Source: DASRHT01 sp035293765 (GTDB lineage Bacteria > Chloroflexota > Ktedonobacteria > Ktedonobacterales > Ktedonobacteraceae). From it: 64,000 nucleotides of DNA. The notes under the pieces were generated by a model. It made no database searches and had not been told where the DNA came from. It saw only the letters and a list, made by a program, of their open reading frames with translations. The position numbers and the translations under genes are program-made. Positions within the stretch are counted from its first letter, which is position 1, and the number at the start of each line of letters is the position of its first letter. Below are positions 1 through 8,568 of this stretch, one piece after another. The DNA lies in contig DATGMF010000094.1 in the NCBI GenBank assembly GCA_035293765.1, positions 1 through 64,000 of the forward strand, written 5' to 3'.

Positions 1-2
1 AG

Positions 3-308
3 CTGCTCAGGCTTTTAACGAACAAGGTTGAGCAGCGCGGCGGACGGGTGGTCAAAGTGGGACAGTACTTCCCTTCCAGTAAAACCTGCCATGCGTGCGG
101 GTGGAAATGGGAAGACATGACGCTCTCAGATCGGGTGTTTCTCTGCCAGAATCCGGCGTGCGCCTATCATCACTTCGCGCAAGATCGCGATTATAACGCT
201 GCGCTCAATATTTTGTGCGAAGCCCTGTACGTGATCGGGCTGATTGATCACGTCGTCGGCGGTACTGGCTCGGACGAAGACGGTAACCTGGCTGTGGACT
301 TGACGTAA
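3..308 (+). CDS. TnpB-family RNA-guided nuclease, C-terminal part (cut by window edge)
   Basis: The frame is open from the first bases of the window, so this is the 3' part of a longer gene; a GTG at 48 is internal. It encodes the C-terminal zinc ribbon and last RuvC segment of an IS200/IS605- or IS607-type TnpB: an SSKTC-x-x-CG pair, a second CxxxxC pair (LCQNPAC), then DRDYNAALNI with the RuvC-III aspartate. TnpB is an RNA-guided DNA endonuclease that helps its transposon persist. The stop at 306-308 is followed by a short hairpin typical of such element ends. Whether the full gene and a tnpA lie to the left cannot be seen. Confidence 0.85.
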   Translation: MLRLLTNKVEQRGGRVVKVGQYFPSSKTCHACGWKWEDMTLSDRVFLCQNPACAYHHFAQDRDYNAALNILCEALYVIGLIDHVVGGTGSDEDGNLAVDLT

Positions 309-318
309 GACCCCAATG

Positions 319-336
319 CTTCGGCATTGCGGCAGT
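319..336 (+). repeat. Hairpin after TnpB fragment (element right end)
   Basis: CAATGC/GCATTG forms a 6-bp stem around a TTCG tetraloop ten bases past the tnpB stop. In tnpB elements the right end carries such a hairpin and supplies the 3' part of the omega RNA. That role is inferred from position; the exact element end is not determined. Confidence 0.45.
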
Positions 337-424
337 TGGGATTGAAGCAGCAACAACAAAATTTGTTGCAAATGGATGCATGTTATGTATACATTTGTTT
401 ATGAAGATTGGAGCAGATCGAGTT

Positions 425-2041
425 GTGAAGGACCGCTTGCACCTGACCGGCGCACAGGCAATAATCGCCACATTACGCGCATATGGTATCGATACTATTT
501 TTGGCATTCCTGGCGTACATACACTACCTATTTATGATGTGCTACGCGGCGAATCCGGCTTCCGCCATGTCCTCGCGCGCCATGAGCAGGGAGCTGGCTT
601 TATGGCCGAGGGATACGCCCGCGCAACCGGTCGTCCGGGAGTCGTGTGTACGATTACAGGGCCAGGGGTCACTAACGTCGCCACCCCCGTTGCCAGCGCC
701 TATGCTGATTCGATCCCCCTGCTGGTGATTAGCACCGATCTGCCCAGATCCTCGCGGGGACGCCCACGCGGAGAATTGCATGAATTGAAAGATCAGCTTG
801 GCGCGATGGAGGCACTGGCGGGCTGGGCCCGCGCGGTAGAATATGTCGAGGAAATTCCCGATGCGCTTCACGACGCTTTACGCGCGATGCATCTGGGGCG
901 ATCTCGCGGCGCTTACCTGCAAATCCCGCTCGATTTGTTGGAAGTCGCAGCCGACATGGACATTCCCACATCAACCACATTCGAACCACCTCGCCCCGCC
1001 GAAAGTGCCATTATGGCTGCAACTGCCCTGCTGCGCGCCGCCAAAAAACCGCTGATCGTCGCCGGAGCAGGCGTCACCTTCGCCAACGCCAATAGCCAAC
1101 TGCTCCAACTGGCTGAACTGCTCCAGGCTCCTATCTTGATCGGTGGTAAGAGCCATGACGCCGCACCAACAGATCATCCGCTTGCCGTTGCAACGGCAGG
1201 CTACGTGCCGAGCGAGCTACGCGCCTTGATTGAACCTGCCGATGTCGCGCTCGTCGTAGGCAGCAAGCTCGGAGCGGTACGCACCAATGGACAACTTCTT
1301 CTCCCCGCCCATACCATTCAGATCGATATCGATCCGGCTGAGATCGGGCGCAATTATCCCGTTGAACTCGGCATCGTCGGGGATGCTCGCCTTGCGCTCG
1401 AAGCTCTGCTCAATGCGCTGCAAGACAACCCCGGCGAACGGCCATCGCCAGCCGCCGAGGTCGCAGCAGTTTGCAAGGCGATGCGCGAGCGGACCCGACG
1501 CATCTTTGGAGAGGCTATCCACCTGCTGGACGGCGTACGCGAAGGGTTGCCGCGCAACGGCATTGTAGTGGCAGATATGACGATGCTGGGCTATGCCAGC
1601 GAGCAGTATTTGCCGGTGTACGAGCCGCGCACCTACATTCATCCCGCAGAACTCTGCACCATTGGCTGTGGCTTGCCCCTGGCGCTTGGCGCAAAAGTGG
1701 CAGCGCCTGACCGTCCCGTTGTCGCGCTCTGTGGCGACGGCGGCTTCCTGCTCAACGTGGGCGAGCTGGCAACCGCCGTCCAGGAGCAGATTCCGGTGGT
1801 AGTCGTGATCTTCAACGACTCAACTTATACCGCGGTCAAAAACGATCAGCGCAGGCGCTTCGGTGGGCGCTATATCGCTACGGATCTGCTGGCTCCCGAC
1901 TACGTCGCGATGGCCCGCTCCTTCCGCGCTGATGGCATCTATGCGGAGAATCCAACAGCGTTACGCGATGCCATCAGCACAGCCATACACAGCACGCACC
2001 CTACTGTCATTGAGGTACCGCTACCTCCTAAAGAGTGGTAG
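425..2041 (+). CDS. Thiamine diphosphate-dependent decarboxylase, AruI (5-guanidino-2-oxopentanoate decarboxylase)-like
   Basis: A 538-residue ThDP enzyme of the acetolactate synthase superfamily. The N-terminal PYR domain holds the catalytic glutamate in RHEQGAGFMAEGYAR. The central domain is Rossmann-like. The C-terminal PP domain has the GDGGF...ND cofactor/Mg motif. The opening (GIDTIFGIPGVHTL) and ITGPGVTNVATP resemble 5-guanidino-2-oxopentanoate decarboxylase of the arginine transaminase route more than anabolic IlvB, and no small regulatory subunit follows. Substrate is therefore inferred; a generic acetolactate synthase-like enzyme is the alternative. The frame opens at 380, but GTG at 425 with GGAG at 410-413 fits the family start best; ATG at 401 is also possible. 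Confidence 0.8.
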   Translation: MKDRLHLTGAQAIIATLRAYGIDTIFGIPGVHTLPIYDVLRGESGFRHVLARHEQGAGFMAEGYARATGRPGVVCTITGPGVTNVATPVASAYADSIPLLVISTDLPRSSRGRPRGELHELKDQLGAMEALAGWARAVEYVEEIPDALHDALRAMHLGRSRGAYLQIPLDLLEVAADMDIPTSTTFEPPRPAESAIMAATALLRAAKKPLIVAGAGVTFANANSQLLQLAELLQAPILIGGKSHDAAPTDHPLAVATAGYVPSELRALIEPADVALVVGSKLGAVRTNGQLLLPAHTIQIDIDPAEIGRNYPVELGIVGDARLALEALLNALQDNPGERPSPAAEVAAVCKAMRERTRRIFGEAIHLLDGVREGLPRNGIVVADMTMLGYASEQYLPVYEPRTYIHPAELCTIGCGLPLALGAKVAAPDRPVVALCGDGGFLLNVGELATAVQEQIPVVVVIFNDSTYTAVKNDQRRRFGGRYIATDLLAPDYVAMARSFRADGIYAENPTALRDAISTAIHSTHPTVIEVPLPPKEW

Positions 2042-2065
2042 CAAAGAGCAGGTGAGGAAAAAGTG

Positions 2066-2188
2066 ATGCGTACAGCCAGCCTATTTTTGGAACAACTGCG
2101 CTCGGGGCCGCTTTTATGCGATGGGAAGCCGGTGAGGGAGCTCCTCCCGTCCATTCATCAACGTACTCGCATGACTATTTTCCAATAG
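2066..2188 (+). pseudogene. Possible N-terminal remnant of a homocysteine S-methyltransferase-like gene
   Basis: A 40-codon frame starting ATG behind GAGGAAAAAGTG. Its opening residues FLEQLRSGPLLCDG resemble the N-terminus of homocysteine methyltransferase/MetH-type barrel proteins, which normally continue with AMGT. Here the similarity stops abruptly and the frame ends. It lies 24 bases after the upstream stop, so it may once have been the second gene of an operon. The call rests on a short motif. Confidence 0.35.
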
Positions 2189-2420
2189 AAGAACTTATTT
2201 CCATATAAATAAACGCTACCATTTCAATTATCGTGAGAGAGTTCACCAGAAGAGAGTGCATCTTTTCTTTACAAGCAAGCAGAGATCCGCAAAAATGAGG
2301 AAGCTTCTTTTTATGTTTTTTGCTCATGAAGCCTCCTACTGTGAATTCTGACACCTATTTTGGGCGAAGGCGAGTATTCTGAGTAAGCAAGCGTGCTGCT
2401 ACCTCAAAAGTATGACCTGG

Positions 2421-2463
2421 CTTGACAACGCACCAATTTTATACTTGACAACATACCAATTTT
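2421..2463 (+). repeat. Two direct repeats, 20 bp, each with a TTGACA box
   Basis: CTTGACAAC-(GC/AT)-ACCAATTTT occurs at 2421-2440 and again at 2444-2463, differing at two or three bases. The 23-bp period is about two helical turns, which would suit a DNA-binding protein, and each copy has a -35-like TTGACA. Function is unknown. Confidence 0.5.
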
Positions 2464-3069
2464 GTTTTAAACTTGATCTATGTAAAAACCTGGACAGCGT
2501 ATTTGCTTTAAATGCACTTGAAAATGCATTTGCTGCCCTCGCCCACATTATCTCCCAAGGCATTGGTGCTTTTCGCAGTGGGCGTTTTTCTAGGGTGCCA
2601 TTTAGGTTCTATAAGGGAAAAATTCCATTTTCAGGAAGGTAAAACTCTATCTTTAGAAAATGGAAAATCGGAGGGTAAGGCTCTCCAATGGCCCTTGTAG
2701 ATCAATTTTTTATGTAGTTGTTGACTCGATACCCCCGGGATTGGTGCTATCCTGGTGTGTCTCTCTCTGGAGGCAAGTCTGTTATGAGTCGTCCCAGTGT
2801 CTGGTAACTTTCCCTTTTTCGGGGTACGAGCATGAGAAAGGGGTGAACCCTCCCAGGCTCCAATTCACGATGTTTGTTCCCGATAACCAATTGTTTGTCT
2901 TGGTGTACGCAATAAAGAGGTAGAGAGCGAGACGCCTTGCTGCTCATCGCCTCTCTTGCTTGGTGCCACAGAAATTCTGGCAGATCTGCATTTCCCTGGA
3001 AGCGCAGTCTGCTCACATACTATTCGGAAGCTTACTACGCTCGTCAAAACAAGTAATCGTCTGCTTACC

Positions 3070-3096
3070 TTGACAAGGCGACAATACGGGTAATAT
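3070..3096 (+). promoter_or_regulatory. Candidate promoter upstream of the multicopper oxidase gene
   Basis: TTGACA at 3070-3075 and TAATAT at 3091-3096 with a 15-bp spacer, shorter than the ideal 17. It lies about 110 bases before the ATG at 3211. A second candidate (TTGACT 2721, TGCTAT 2745, 18-bp spacer) lies further upstream. Confidence 0.3.
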
Positions 3097-3210
3097 GGCT
3101 GTTGAAGGGAAGGGCTCCTTGTCATATTAGGCATGAGGCCAACACCTCACCTTTGTGAGAAAGAGAATCTCTGAGCTAGCGATCAGGGAGTCTCAGAAAG
3201 GAATCCATAC

Positions 3211-4359
3211 ATGACCCAGCAAGTACCACATTCGTCCCCGACGCCTGGCAACTCCGGGCAGGTGCCATCCACGCCCGCCACCCCAGAGGAAGGCAGCGGC
3301 CTGACGCGCCGCAACCTCCTGAAAGGGGCTGGGACCGCCGTTGGGGCTGCCTCTCTGAGCACTTTAGGCGGTCTGGTTCTGCCTTCCGGCGTTGCTGCCG
3401 CGGCGACCACCAGCCCCACAGTCGTGGAGTTTCCACGCGGAGGGCAGTTACGCGAATACTGGGTGCAATCAGATTCATTCTTCCATAATATCGTTCCCAC
3501 CGGCGTGGACGGCCAGACCGGCAACACCTATATGGCTAATCAGACCAGTTTCTGGGCCATTGGCTTCCGCGCATTCACCCCTGGTTTCGGCAAACCCCTG
3601 CCAGGCAATGACGATATTGGCACCAATACTGGTATCCCCGGCCCTATCTTTCGTGGAGAGGTCGGTGATACCTTCCGCGTTCATTACCGCAATATGGACA
3701 CCTATTATAAAGTGCCACATAGCATTTCCATCCACGCACTCGGCTATGCAGAGTCAAGTGACGGCGGCTGGTCCTGGATGCTCAGGGATCGACCAGGCAC
3801 TGCGGTAAACGTCGGCGATACCTACACCTATGAATGGAAAGCTCTTCCCCGCTCAGTGGGGACCTGGCCCTACCACGATCACTCCAAGCACTTCGATCCA
3901 GGCCGAGGCTCTCCGGTGATGGAGGCTGGCGCCGAGCTTGGTCTGGTTGGCATGTTAGTCATTACCGATGCCAACACCCCGCCGATTGATAAAGAAATTA
4001 CGACTATCTGGCACACCTTCTCCTCAGCCGACATCCCCGGGCTGAGCCAGGATTTCCACTGCTTCGATGGCCTTGCTTATCTGGGCAATACTCCTACTAA
4101 GCGCGCTAAAGTGGGACAGCGTGTGCGCTGGCGAGTCGTCTCGTTGGGCAACGACTTCCATACATTTCACATACACGCCCATACCTGGAATTACGCCGGA
4201 GAGTTTACCGATACCGTCGTGATTGGCCCTGGCACCGCCCATACTTTCGATTTCCTTGAGGATGCTCCGGGTACCTGGTACTATCACTGCCATGTGCCGA
4301 TACATGTGATGGGACCCGGCATGGGCGGCATGAACGGTTTCTATATTGTGTCTCCGTAA
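3211..4359 (+). CDS. Tat-exported multicopper oxidase
   Basis: A 382-residue copper oxidase of two cupredoxin domains. The N-terminus has a twin-arginine signal (TRRNLLKGAG) with a hydrophobic stretch ending near AAAA, so it is exported folded. Copper ligands are visible as GTWPYHDH in domain 1, HTFHIHAH, and the type-1 cluster HCHVPIHVMGPGM in domain 2. The first ligand box reads HSISIHALG, with S-I-H where most laccases have H-x-H, so the trinuclear site may be altered. GAAAGGA precedes the ATG. A cupredoxin lipoprotein follows and may be its electron partner (inference). Substrate unknown. Confidence 0.85.
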   Translation: MTQQVPHSSPTPGNSGQVPSTPATPEEGSGLTRRNLLKGAGTAVGAASLSTLGGLVLPSGVAAAATTSPTVVEFPRGGQLREYWVQSDSFFHNIVPTGVDGQTGNTYMANQTSFWAIGFRAFTPGFGKPLPGNDDIGTNTGIPGPIFRGEVGDTFRVHYRNMDTYYKVPHSISIHALGYAESSDGGWSWMLRDRPGTAVNVGDTYTYEWKALPRSVGTWPYHDHSKHFDPGRGSPVMEAGAELGLVGMLVITDANTPPIDKEITTIWHTFSSADIPGLSQDFHCFDGLAYLGNTPTKRAKVGQRVRWRVVSLGNDFHTFHIHAHTWNYAGEFTDTVVIGPGTAHTFDFLEDAPGTWYYHCHVPIHVMGPGMGGMNGFYIVSP

Positions 4360-4394
4360 AAAGGAGCACATTGGCCTGAGCTCAACTCAGCTTC

Positions 4395-4430
4395 GCCTGA
4401 TGCTCATCCAGGTCTGGATGAGCATCAGGC
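4395..4430 (+). terminator. Strong hairpin after the multicopper oxidase gene
   Basis: GCCTGATGCTCATCCA and its exact complement enclose a GGTC loop: a perfect 16-bp stem 36 bases after the stop. No T-run follows, so it may act as a processing or mRNA-stabilising stem rather than a full intrinsic terminator. Confidence 0.6.
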
Positions 4431-4473
4431 ACAAAACTGCGTTCACACCTGATCATTAAGAAGGGATCTTTAG

Positions 4474-4857
4474 ATGAAGAAGATAACGTTTCTCGTCGTT
4501 CTTACTTTGCTGCTTTCGCTCTCAACCCTGGTCGCCTGCGGCGGCTCAGGCCCGGCAGCGCCCACCAACGGCACTGTTACAATGGGAGGAACATCGTTTG
4601 ACCAATCCTCTATAACGATCTCTAAAGGGAGCACCATCACCTTCACGACCGACTCTGGCGGCACGGCGCATAATCTGGTTAATGGGACCAACGGCAAAGC
4701 CGCGCCGGAAGCTGGCGCGCCAGACTTCGGCGGAGGACAGCTTGTTGGCACTGGCAAATCATGGACATCACCCCCCTGGAACACGGCTGGTACCTTCCAT
4801 GTTACCTGCACATTCCATCCAAACACGATGACCATGACGGTTACTGTCACTGGCTAG
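4474..4857 (+). CDS. Cupredoxin (plastocyanin-like) lipoprotein
   Basis: 127 residues. A lipoprotein signal with lipobox LVAC (Cys22) anchors it outside the membrane. It is followed by one cupredoxin fold with a blue-copper ligand set: His in TAHNLV, then Cys, His and Met in VTCTFHPNTM. AAGAAGGGATC precedes the ATG. It sits directly behind the multicopper oxidase, separated by a hairpin; the two probably share a periplasmic-side copper/electron-transfer role, which is inference from context. Confidence 0.8.
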   Translation: MKKITFLVVLTLLLSLSTLVACGGSGPAAPTNGTVTMGGTSFDQSSITISKGSTITFTTDSGGTAHNLVNGTNGKAAPEAGAPDFGGGQLVGTGKSWTSPPWNTAGTFHVTCTFHPNTMTMTVTVTG

Positions 4858-4957
4858 CACAAATTGCTGGAATGTCACACACCACCCAACGTTTTCAGGA
4901 TAACCAACCTTGTAGAAAAGTTCGATAGATGTTGGAGCAGTACAAAAGGATTAGTAT

Positions 4958-5941
4958 ATGCCCAAATACATAGGAAAACGTGTCTATAGCGTGATCATTC
5001 CGGTGCTCCTTCTCCTGAGCCTGACATTCCTGGCGGCGTGTTCCGATAACACTCCGCCGGCTAAAGCAACGGGAACGATCACCGAGTTTCGCCTGCCCAC
5101 CGCCGGCTCCTCCCCCGACGGCATTGTCGCAGGACCCGATGGCAACATCTGGTTCACTGAGAAAATTGGCAACAAGATCGGGCGCATCACTCCTCAGGGG
5201 ACTATTACCGAGTTTTCCATCCCCACCGCAAACAGCATTCCTTCCGGCATTACCGCCGGCTCCGACGGCAACGTCTGGTTCACTGAGCTTGAAGGAAAAA
5301 TCGGGCGCATCACTCCCACGGGAACCATCACCGAGTTTTCTTTGCCAACCCCTAACGTACTCCCCGGAGGGATTACGAAAGGTCCTGATGGTAATGTCTG
5401 GTTCGCGGAAATTGGTGGCACTATTGGACGCATCGCCCCTGATGGGACCATTACCGAGTTCCCTCTCATGGCAACGCCATCCCTGGCTGAAGGGCTGGTC
5501 GCAGGACCTGACGGGGCGCTCTGGTTCACCGATAGAGCAACAGGCAATATTGGACGCGCTATGCCAGGAGGAACCGCCACCGAATTCCCGCTGTCGGCTC
5601 CCACGACCCTCCCTCTAGGGATCACCGCGGGCTCCGATGGCAATCTCTGGTTTGCTCAGAGTTCAAGCAACCAGATTGGACGCATCACGCCTCAAGGAAA
5701 GGTTACGCAATTTCCTCTCCCAACGCAGAAATGCGGAGTGATGGGAATGGCCGCCGGAACGGGCGGGATCTGGTTCACCGAGTTTGACGGCAACAAAATC
5801 GGCAATATTACAACTTCAGGTACAATTACCGAGTTTTCAGTTTCTGGATCGCCTAAAGGGATTACCGCTGGGCCTGGCGGCACGATCTGGTTCACCGAGT
5901 TCACAGGCAACCAGATTGGACGCCTCACGCCAGGAAAGTGA
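4958..5941 (+). CDS. Vgb/streptogramin lyase-like seven-bladed beta-propeller lipoprotein
   Basis: 327 residues. A lipobox signal (LAAC) is followed by seven repeats of about 42 residues with consensus TITEF-LP...GI-AGPDGN-WFTE...IGRITP-G, the virginiamycin B lyase propeller repeat. True Vgb linearises streptogramin B antibiotics with a catalytic His and acidic residues. Many lipoproteins of this fold have no known activity, and residue-level assignment is not possible here. It could be a binding scaffold. It is the third exported gene in the copper-protein group but has its own 100-base leader. Confidence 0.75.
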   Translation: MPKYIGKRVYSVIIPVLLLLSLTFLAACSDNTPPAKATGTITEFRLPTAGSSPDGIVAGPDGNIWFTEKIGNKIGRITPQGTITEFSIPTANSIPSGITAGSDGNVWFTELEGKIGRITPTGTITEFSLPTPNVLPGGITKGPDGNVWFAEIGGTIGRIAPDGTITEFPLMATPSLAEGLVAGPDGALWFTDRATGNIGRAMPGGTATEFPLSAPTTLPLGITAGSDGNLWFAQSSSNQIGRITPQGKVTQFPLPTQKCGVMGMAAGTGGIWFTEFDGNKIGNITTSGTITEFSVSGSPKGITAGPGGTIWFTEFTGNQIGRLTPGK

Positions 5942-6060
5942 GTATCTATAGTGGCTAGAAAGGAGCCATTCGCGTCTGTTACCCATACTTCACGTTTTTC
6001 ATGAGAATGTACCTTTTACGACACTCGCGGTAAGAAAGGAGACGGGGATTCTACACCCCA

Positions 6061-6083
6061 GCAGGAGGCCGGTCGCCTCCTGC
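6061..6083 (+). terminator. Hairpin after the propeller lipoprotein gene
   Basis: GCAGGAGGC/GCCTCCTGC with a 5-base loop, about 120 bases past the stop, followed by a C-rich run rather than T's. It probably ends or stabilises the transcript. Confidence 0.45.
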
Positions 6084-6237
6084 CCCCGCCTCCAGCGGTT
6101 TTCAACTAGTCTAGCGCCTGGGGAGGCAAACACAGGTCAGTACGATTTTGACGAAAAAGTATGACGTGCCTTAGAGCTACTCTGCTCAATGGAAGTGCGT
6201 GCAAGCACAACACAGTAGGAAAAAGGGGTGACCAACC

Positions 6238-6534
6238 ATGATGCTTTTTGTGAAGTCCGCTTACAACAATGTCGTCTCTTTCTATCAAAAAAGTGCTGAT
6301 CAATCTGTGGCCAGCGCTCAAATAGTCAGTGTCAGTAAGCCGATCAGACGCTTCCGAGCCTGGCACTATCTCGCCCTGGCCCTTGTCGCCTTCTGGGTCT
6401 TTTTCGCTGTAGCCCTTTTTCAAATCGATTTCGACCTCACTGTTCTAGCTATAGGCGTAGTTGCACTGTCGATCCTCACGGTTTTCTCTCTCGTCATCAT
6501 TATCCTGGCGCGAGCATTTCAGAATAACCTCTGA
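6238..6534 (+). CDS. Small two-TM membrane protein, unknown function
   Basis: 98 residues, not recognised. A polar N-terminal half of about 45 residues ends in KPIRRFRAWHY, then come two hydrophobic segments (about 46-60 and 66-92) separated by a short acidic loop, and a short cytoplasmic tail. AAAAGGGGTGACCAACC before the ATG is a good ribosome site. It is transcribed alone between the propeller lipoprotein and the VOC gene. Confidence 0.55.
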   Translation: MMLFVKSAYNNVVSFYQKSADQSVASAQIVSVSKPIRRFRAWHYLALALVAFWVFFAVALFQIDFDLTVLAIGVVALSILTVFSLVIIILARAFQNNL

Positions 6535-6776
6535 CTTTTGCCTTAGTACAGATGTCATTGTAAAGTGACCTATTCCCCATACGAGTCATGGCATAAGATG
6601 TCAGCGTGGACAGCCTTATGACATGGCTCTTACCATTTTTGCCTCTTCCAGCACCTTTTACATGACCGCCATCCTGTACTTCAGGTGGGAATATGAACTT
6701 ATCCGCAAGGTGTTGTAATAAGCGGAAAGAAGAGGAGACAGCACCTCCTCGCTAGCAGAAGAACAGAGAGCATACC

Positions 6777-7646
6777 ATGCAACAACAATCCACCTCACAA
6801 TCGATCCATCCAGATACCCGGATAGGAACTGCAACCCTGCGCGTCGCCCAACTCGACCGCTCCCTTCATTTCTATGAAGATGTCCTGGGCTTCCGACGCC
6901 TTGAACAAACCTCAGAAAGTGTGGTGATTGGGGCTGAGGATATGACACCGCTCCTCATCCTTACTGAAGAGCCAGGGGCGCAGCCACAGCCTCGGCAGTT
7001 CGCTGGCGTTTACCACATCGCTATTTTACTCCCCGGGAGGGCAGAACTGGGCCAGCTCCTCGCGCGTATGATCGAGGCGGGGATAGAGATTGGTCAGGGA
7101 GATCACCTGGTGAGCGAGGCCCTCTACATCTCCGACCCGGACGCCATCGGGCTTGAGCTGTATCGGGATCGTCCACGCGACACCTGGAACTGGTCTGAGG
7201 AAAGAAGGGTCCAGATGGCAAGCAATCGCGTGGACCTGGAGGGCATGCTCGCCGAAGGCGAACAGTCCACCCACAGATGGACTGGACTGCCAGCCGGCAC
7301 CCGCATCGGACACATGCATCTGCGCGTGGGCGATATCGCACAGGCTGAGCACTTTTATCACACTATTCTAGGCTTTGATATTACAGCACAGGTTCCCGGT
7401 GCGCTCTTTGTGAGCGCAGGCGGCTATCACCATCACATTGGTCTGAATACCTGGGAATCGCGTGGCGCAGGACCCGCGCCCGCACATACTGCCGGTTTGA
7501 GCTCATTTGAGGTCCTCCTCCCTGACCGCAAAGCGTTGGAAGAGGTACAGGCACGGCTCACAGCAGCTCAGATCCCCTTCCAGGAAGATGGAACGAGCAT
7601 TACCGTCGCCGACCCGTGGCAAAACCGGATGACGCTGCACATCTAG
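6777..7646 (+). CDS. Tandem VOC (glyoxalase/dioxygenase fold) protein, CatE-like
   Basis: 289 residues with two vicinal-oxygen-chelate halves (about 15-125 and 170-289), the layout of CatE-type catechol-2,3-dioxygenases and related enzymes. The second half keeps IGHMHLRV with a metal-type His. The first half reads IGTATLRV, without His at that place, but has GVYHIAI and GLELYRD, which could supply ligands. Metal and substrate are uncertain; it could also be a resistance- or glyoxalase-type protein. The ribosome site is weak (AGAGAGCATACC). Confidence 0.75.
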   Translation: MQQQSTSQSIHPDTRIGTATLRVAQLDRSLHFYEDVLGFRRLEQTSESVVIGAEDMTPLLILTEEPGAQPQPRQFAGVYHIAILLPGRAELGQLLARMIEAGIEIGQGDHLVSEALYISDPDAIGLELYRDRPRDTWNWSEERRVQMASNRVDLEGMLAEGEQSTHRWTGLPAGTRIGHMHLRVGDIAQAEHFYHTILGFDITAQVPGALFVSAGGYHHHIGLNTWESRGAGPAPAHTAGLSSFEVLLPDRKALEEVQARLTAAQIPFQEDGTSITVADPWQNRMTLHI

Positions 7647-7665
7647 GCGCAAGCAAAACTCATTG

Positions 7666-7708
7666 AGTCCCGGGCCAAGCCGTTACGCGTTGGCCTGGGA
7701 CTTTTTTC
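7666..7708 (+). terminator. Intrinsic terminator between convergent VOC and PAP2 genes
   Basis: AGTCCC-G-GGCCAA pairs with TTGGCC-T-GGGACT across an 11-base loop and is followed by TTTTTT. On the plus strand it ends the VOC transcript; its right arm overlaps the last codons of the minus-strand PAP2 gene. Confidence 0.75.
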
Positions 7709-8486
7709 TAAGATGACGCCTCTCTATCAGACTGGTAAGCCAGCGATACAGGAAGATGCAAAGGAAGAGCCAGAGCAAGCCAGCCAGGTATCCTCCCAAA
7801 ACATCGAACAGGTGATGCTCCCCTGCCAACAAGCGCGCGTAGCCAACAGCGAGCATATAGACCACCATCGCAACTTGCAGGGGAAGTAAGAGCCAGCGGT
7901 ACCGCCAGCAACGCACTGGCTCAGAGAAGCTCAGGTACAGCAGAAAGCCATACAGGACCACATCATGGATCACATGGCCCGATGGAAAGCTAAATGCATT
8001 AATCGCACGGTGAACACAAACGCCATCCTGAGCCGTAGCGCGCGGACGTTTCACCAGGATTTCAATCCCTAACCACCAAAAACTGGATGTCAGGACAGCT
8101 ATGCCCAGAGAGAACGCCTGCAAAATCAGGCGAAAGAGCATGACGACGATCATCCAGCCAATGGGAATGACAACTGCGTCAATGGGATCATTCAACGTAT
8201 TGATAAAGTAGGCTACCTGACTCTCCCAAAGGTTCGCATGCCAGTTGACAGGACAGGGAACGGGGTGTGGTCCCTGGATCGCGTTGACGGCCTCCCGTTC
8301 GAGCGGCCAGGTGGCGGGATGATTATGCACGATAAAACCGGCAACCAGCAGCAATGCCAATCCTGCAAACCAGAGCACGATTGAGCTCACACGAAGAGGG
8401 CGGCGCTTCCTCTGCTTTGTCTCACTTCGCACCACAGCATCATTGGCAGATACTTGCCCTGCCCGTGAATGTGCTGACGGCTCCAT
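7683..8486 (-). CDS. PAP2-superfamily membrane phosphatase
   Basis: 267 residues, about six membrane segments. The three phosphatase motifs are present: KRPRA (motif 1), FPSGHV (motif 2) and YARLLAGEHHLFDVLGG (motif 3, with the nucleophilic His and Asp). These enzymes remove phosphate from lipids such as phosphatidate or undecaprenyl diphosphate. The N-terminal 35 residues are Lys/Arg-rich and cytoplasmic. The start ATG has AAGGAGTGAG upstream. Exact lipid substrate unknown. Confidence 0.85.
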   Translation of the reverse strand: MEPSAHSRAGQVSANDAVVRSETKQRKRRPLRVSSIVLWFAGLALLLVAGFIVHNHPATWPLEREAVNAIQGPHPVPCPVNWHANLWESQVAYFINTLNDPIDAVVIPIGWMIVVMLFRLILQAFSLGIAVLTSSFWWLGIEILVKRPRATAQDGVCVHRAINAFSFPSGHVIHDVVLYGFLLYLSFSEPVRCWRYRWLLLPLQVAMVVYMLAVGYARLLAGEHHLFDVLGGYLAGLLWLFLCIFLYRWLTSLIERRHLRKKSQANA

Positions 8487-8568
8487 ACAACTCTCACTCC
8501 TTATATTTTATGACAAGAGCGAATAAATCTGTATAGAACACGTTACGAGGTAGGGCTTAGATGCAGCT

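Larger units (their letters stand above)
2189..3210. other. Gene-poor intergenic stretch of about 1 kb
   Basis: No frame here looks coding: the open frames are short, lack protein-like composition and have no good ribosome sites. The stretch is AT-rich at its left end, contains a 23-bp-spaced direct repeat with TTGACA boxes at 2421-2463, and has promoter-like hexamers at 2721-2750 and 3070-3096. It is probably degraded sequence plus the leader of the multicopper oxidase gene. Confidence 0.6.

Noticed and set aside
2412..3016. Several open frames in the gene-poor tract on both strands
   Set aside because: Short, low-complexity or Cys/Phe-rich composition, mutually overlapping, with no start signals or family motifs.
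5085..5940. Periodic repeats considered as a tandem DNA repeat or CRISPR-like array
   Set aside because: The about 42-residue period is the protein-level beta-propeller repeat; DNA units diverge and no spacer pattern exists.
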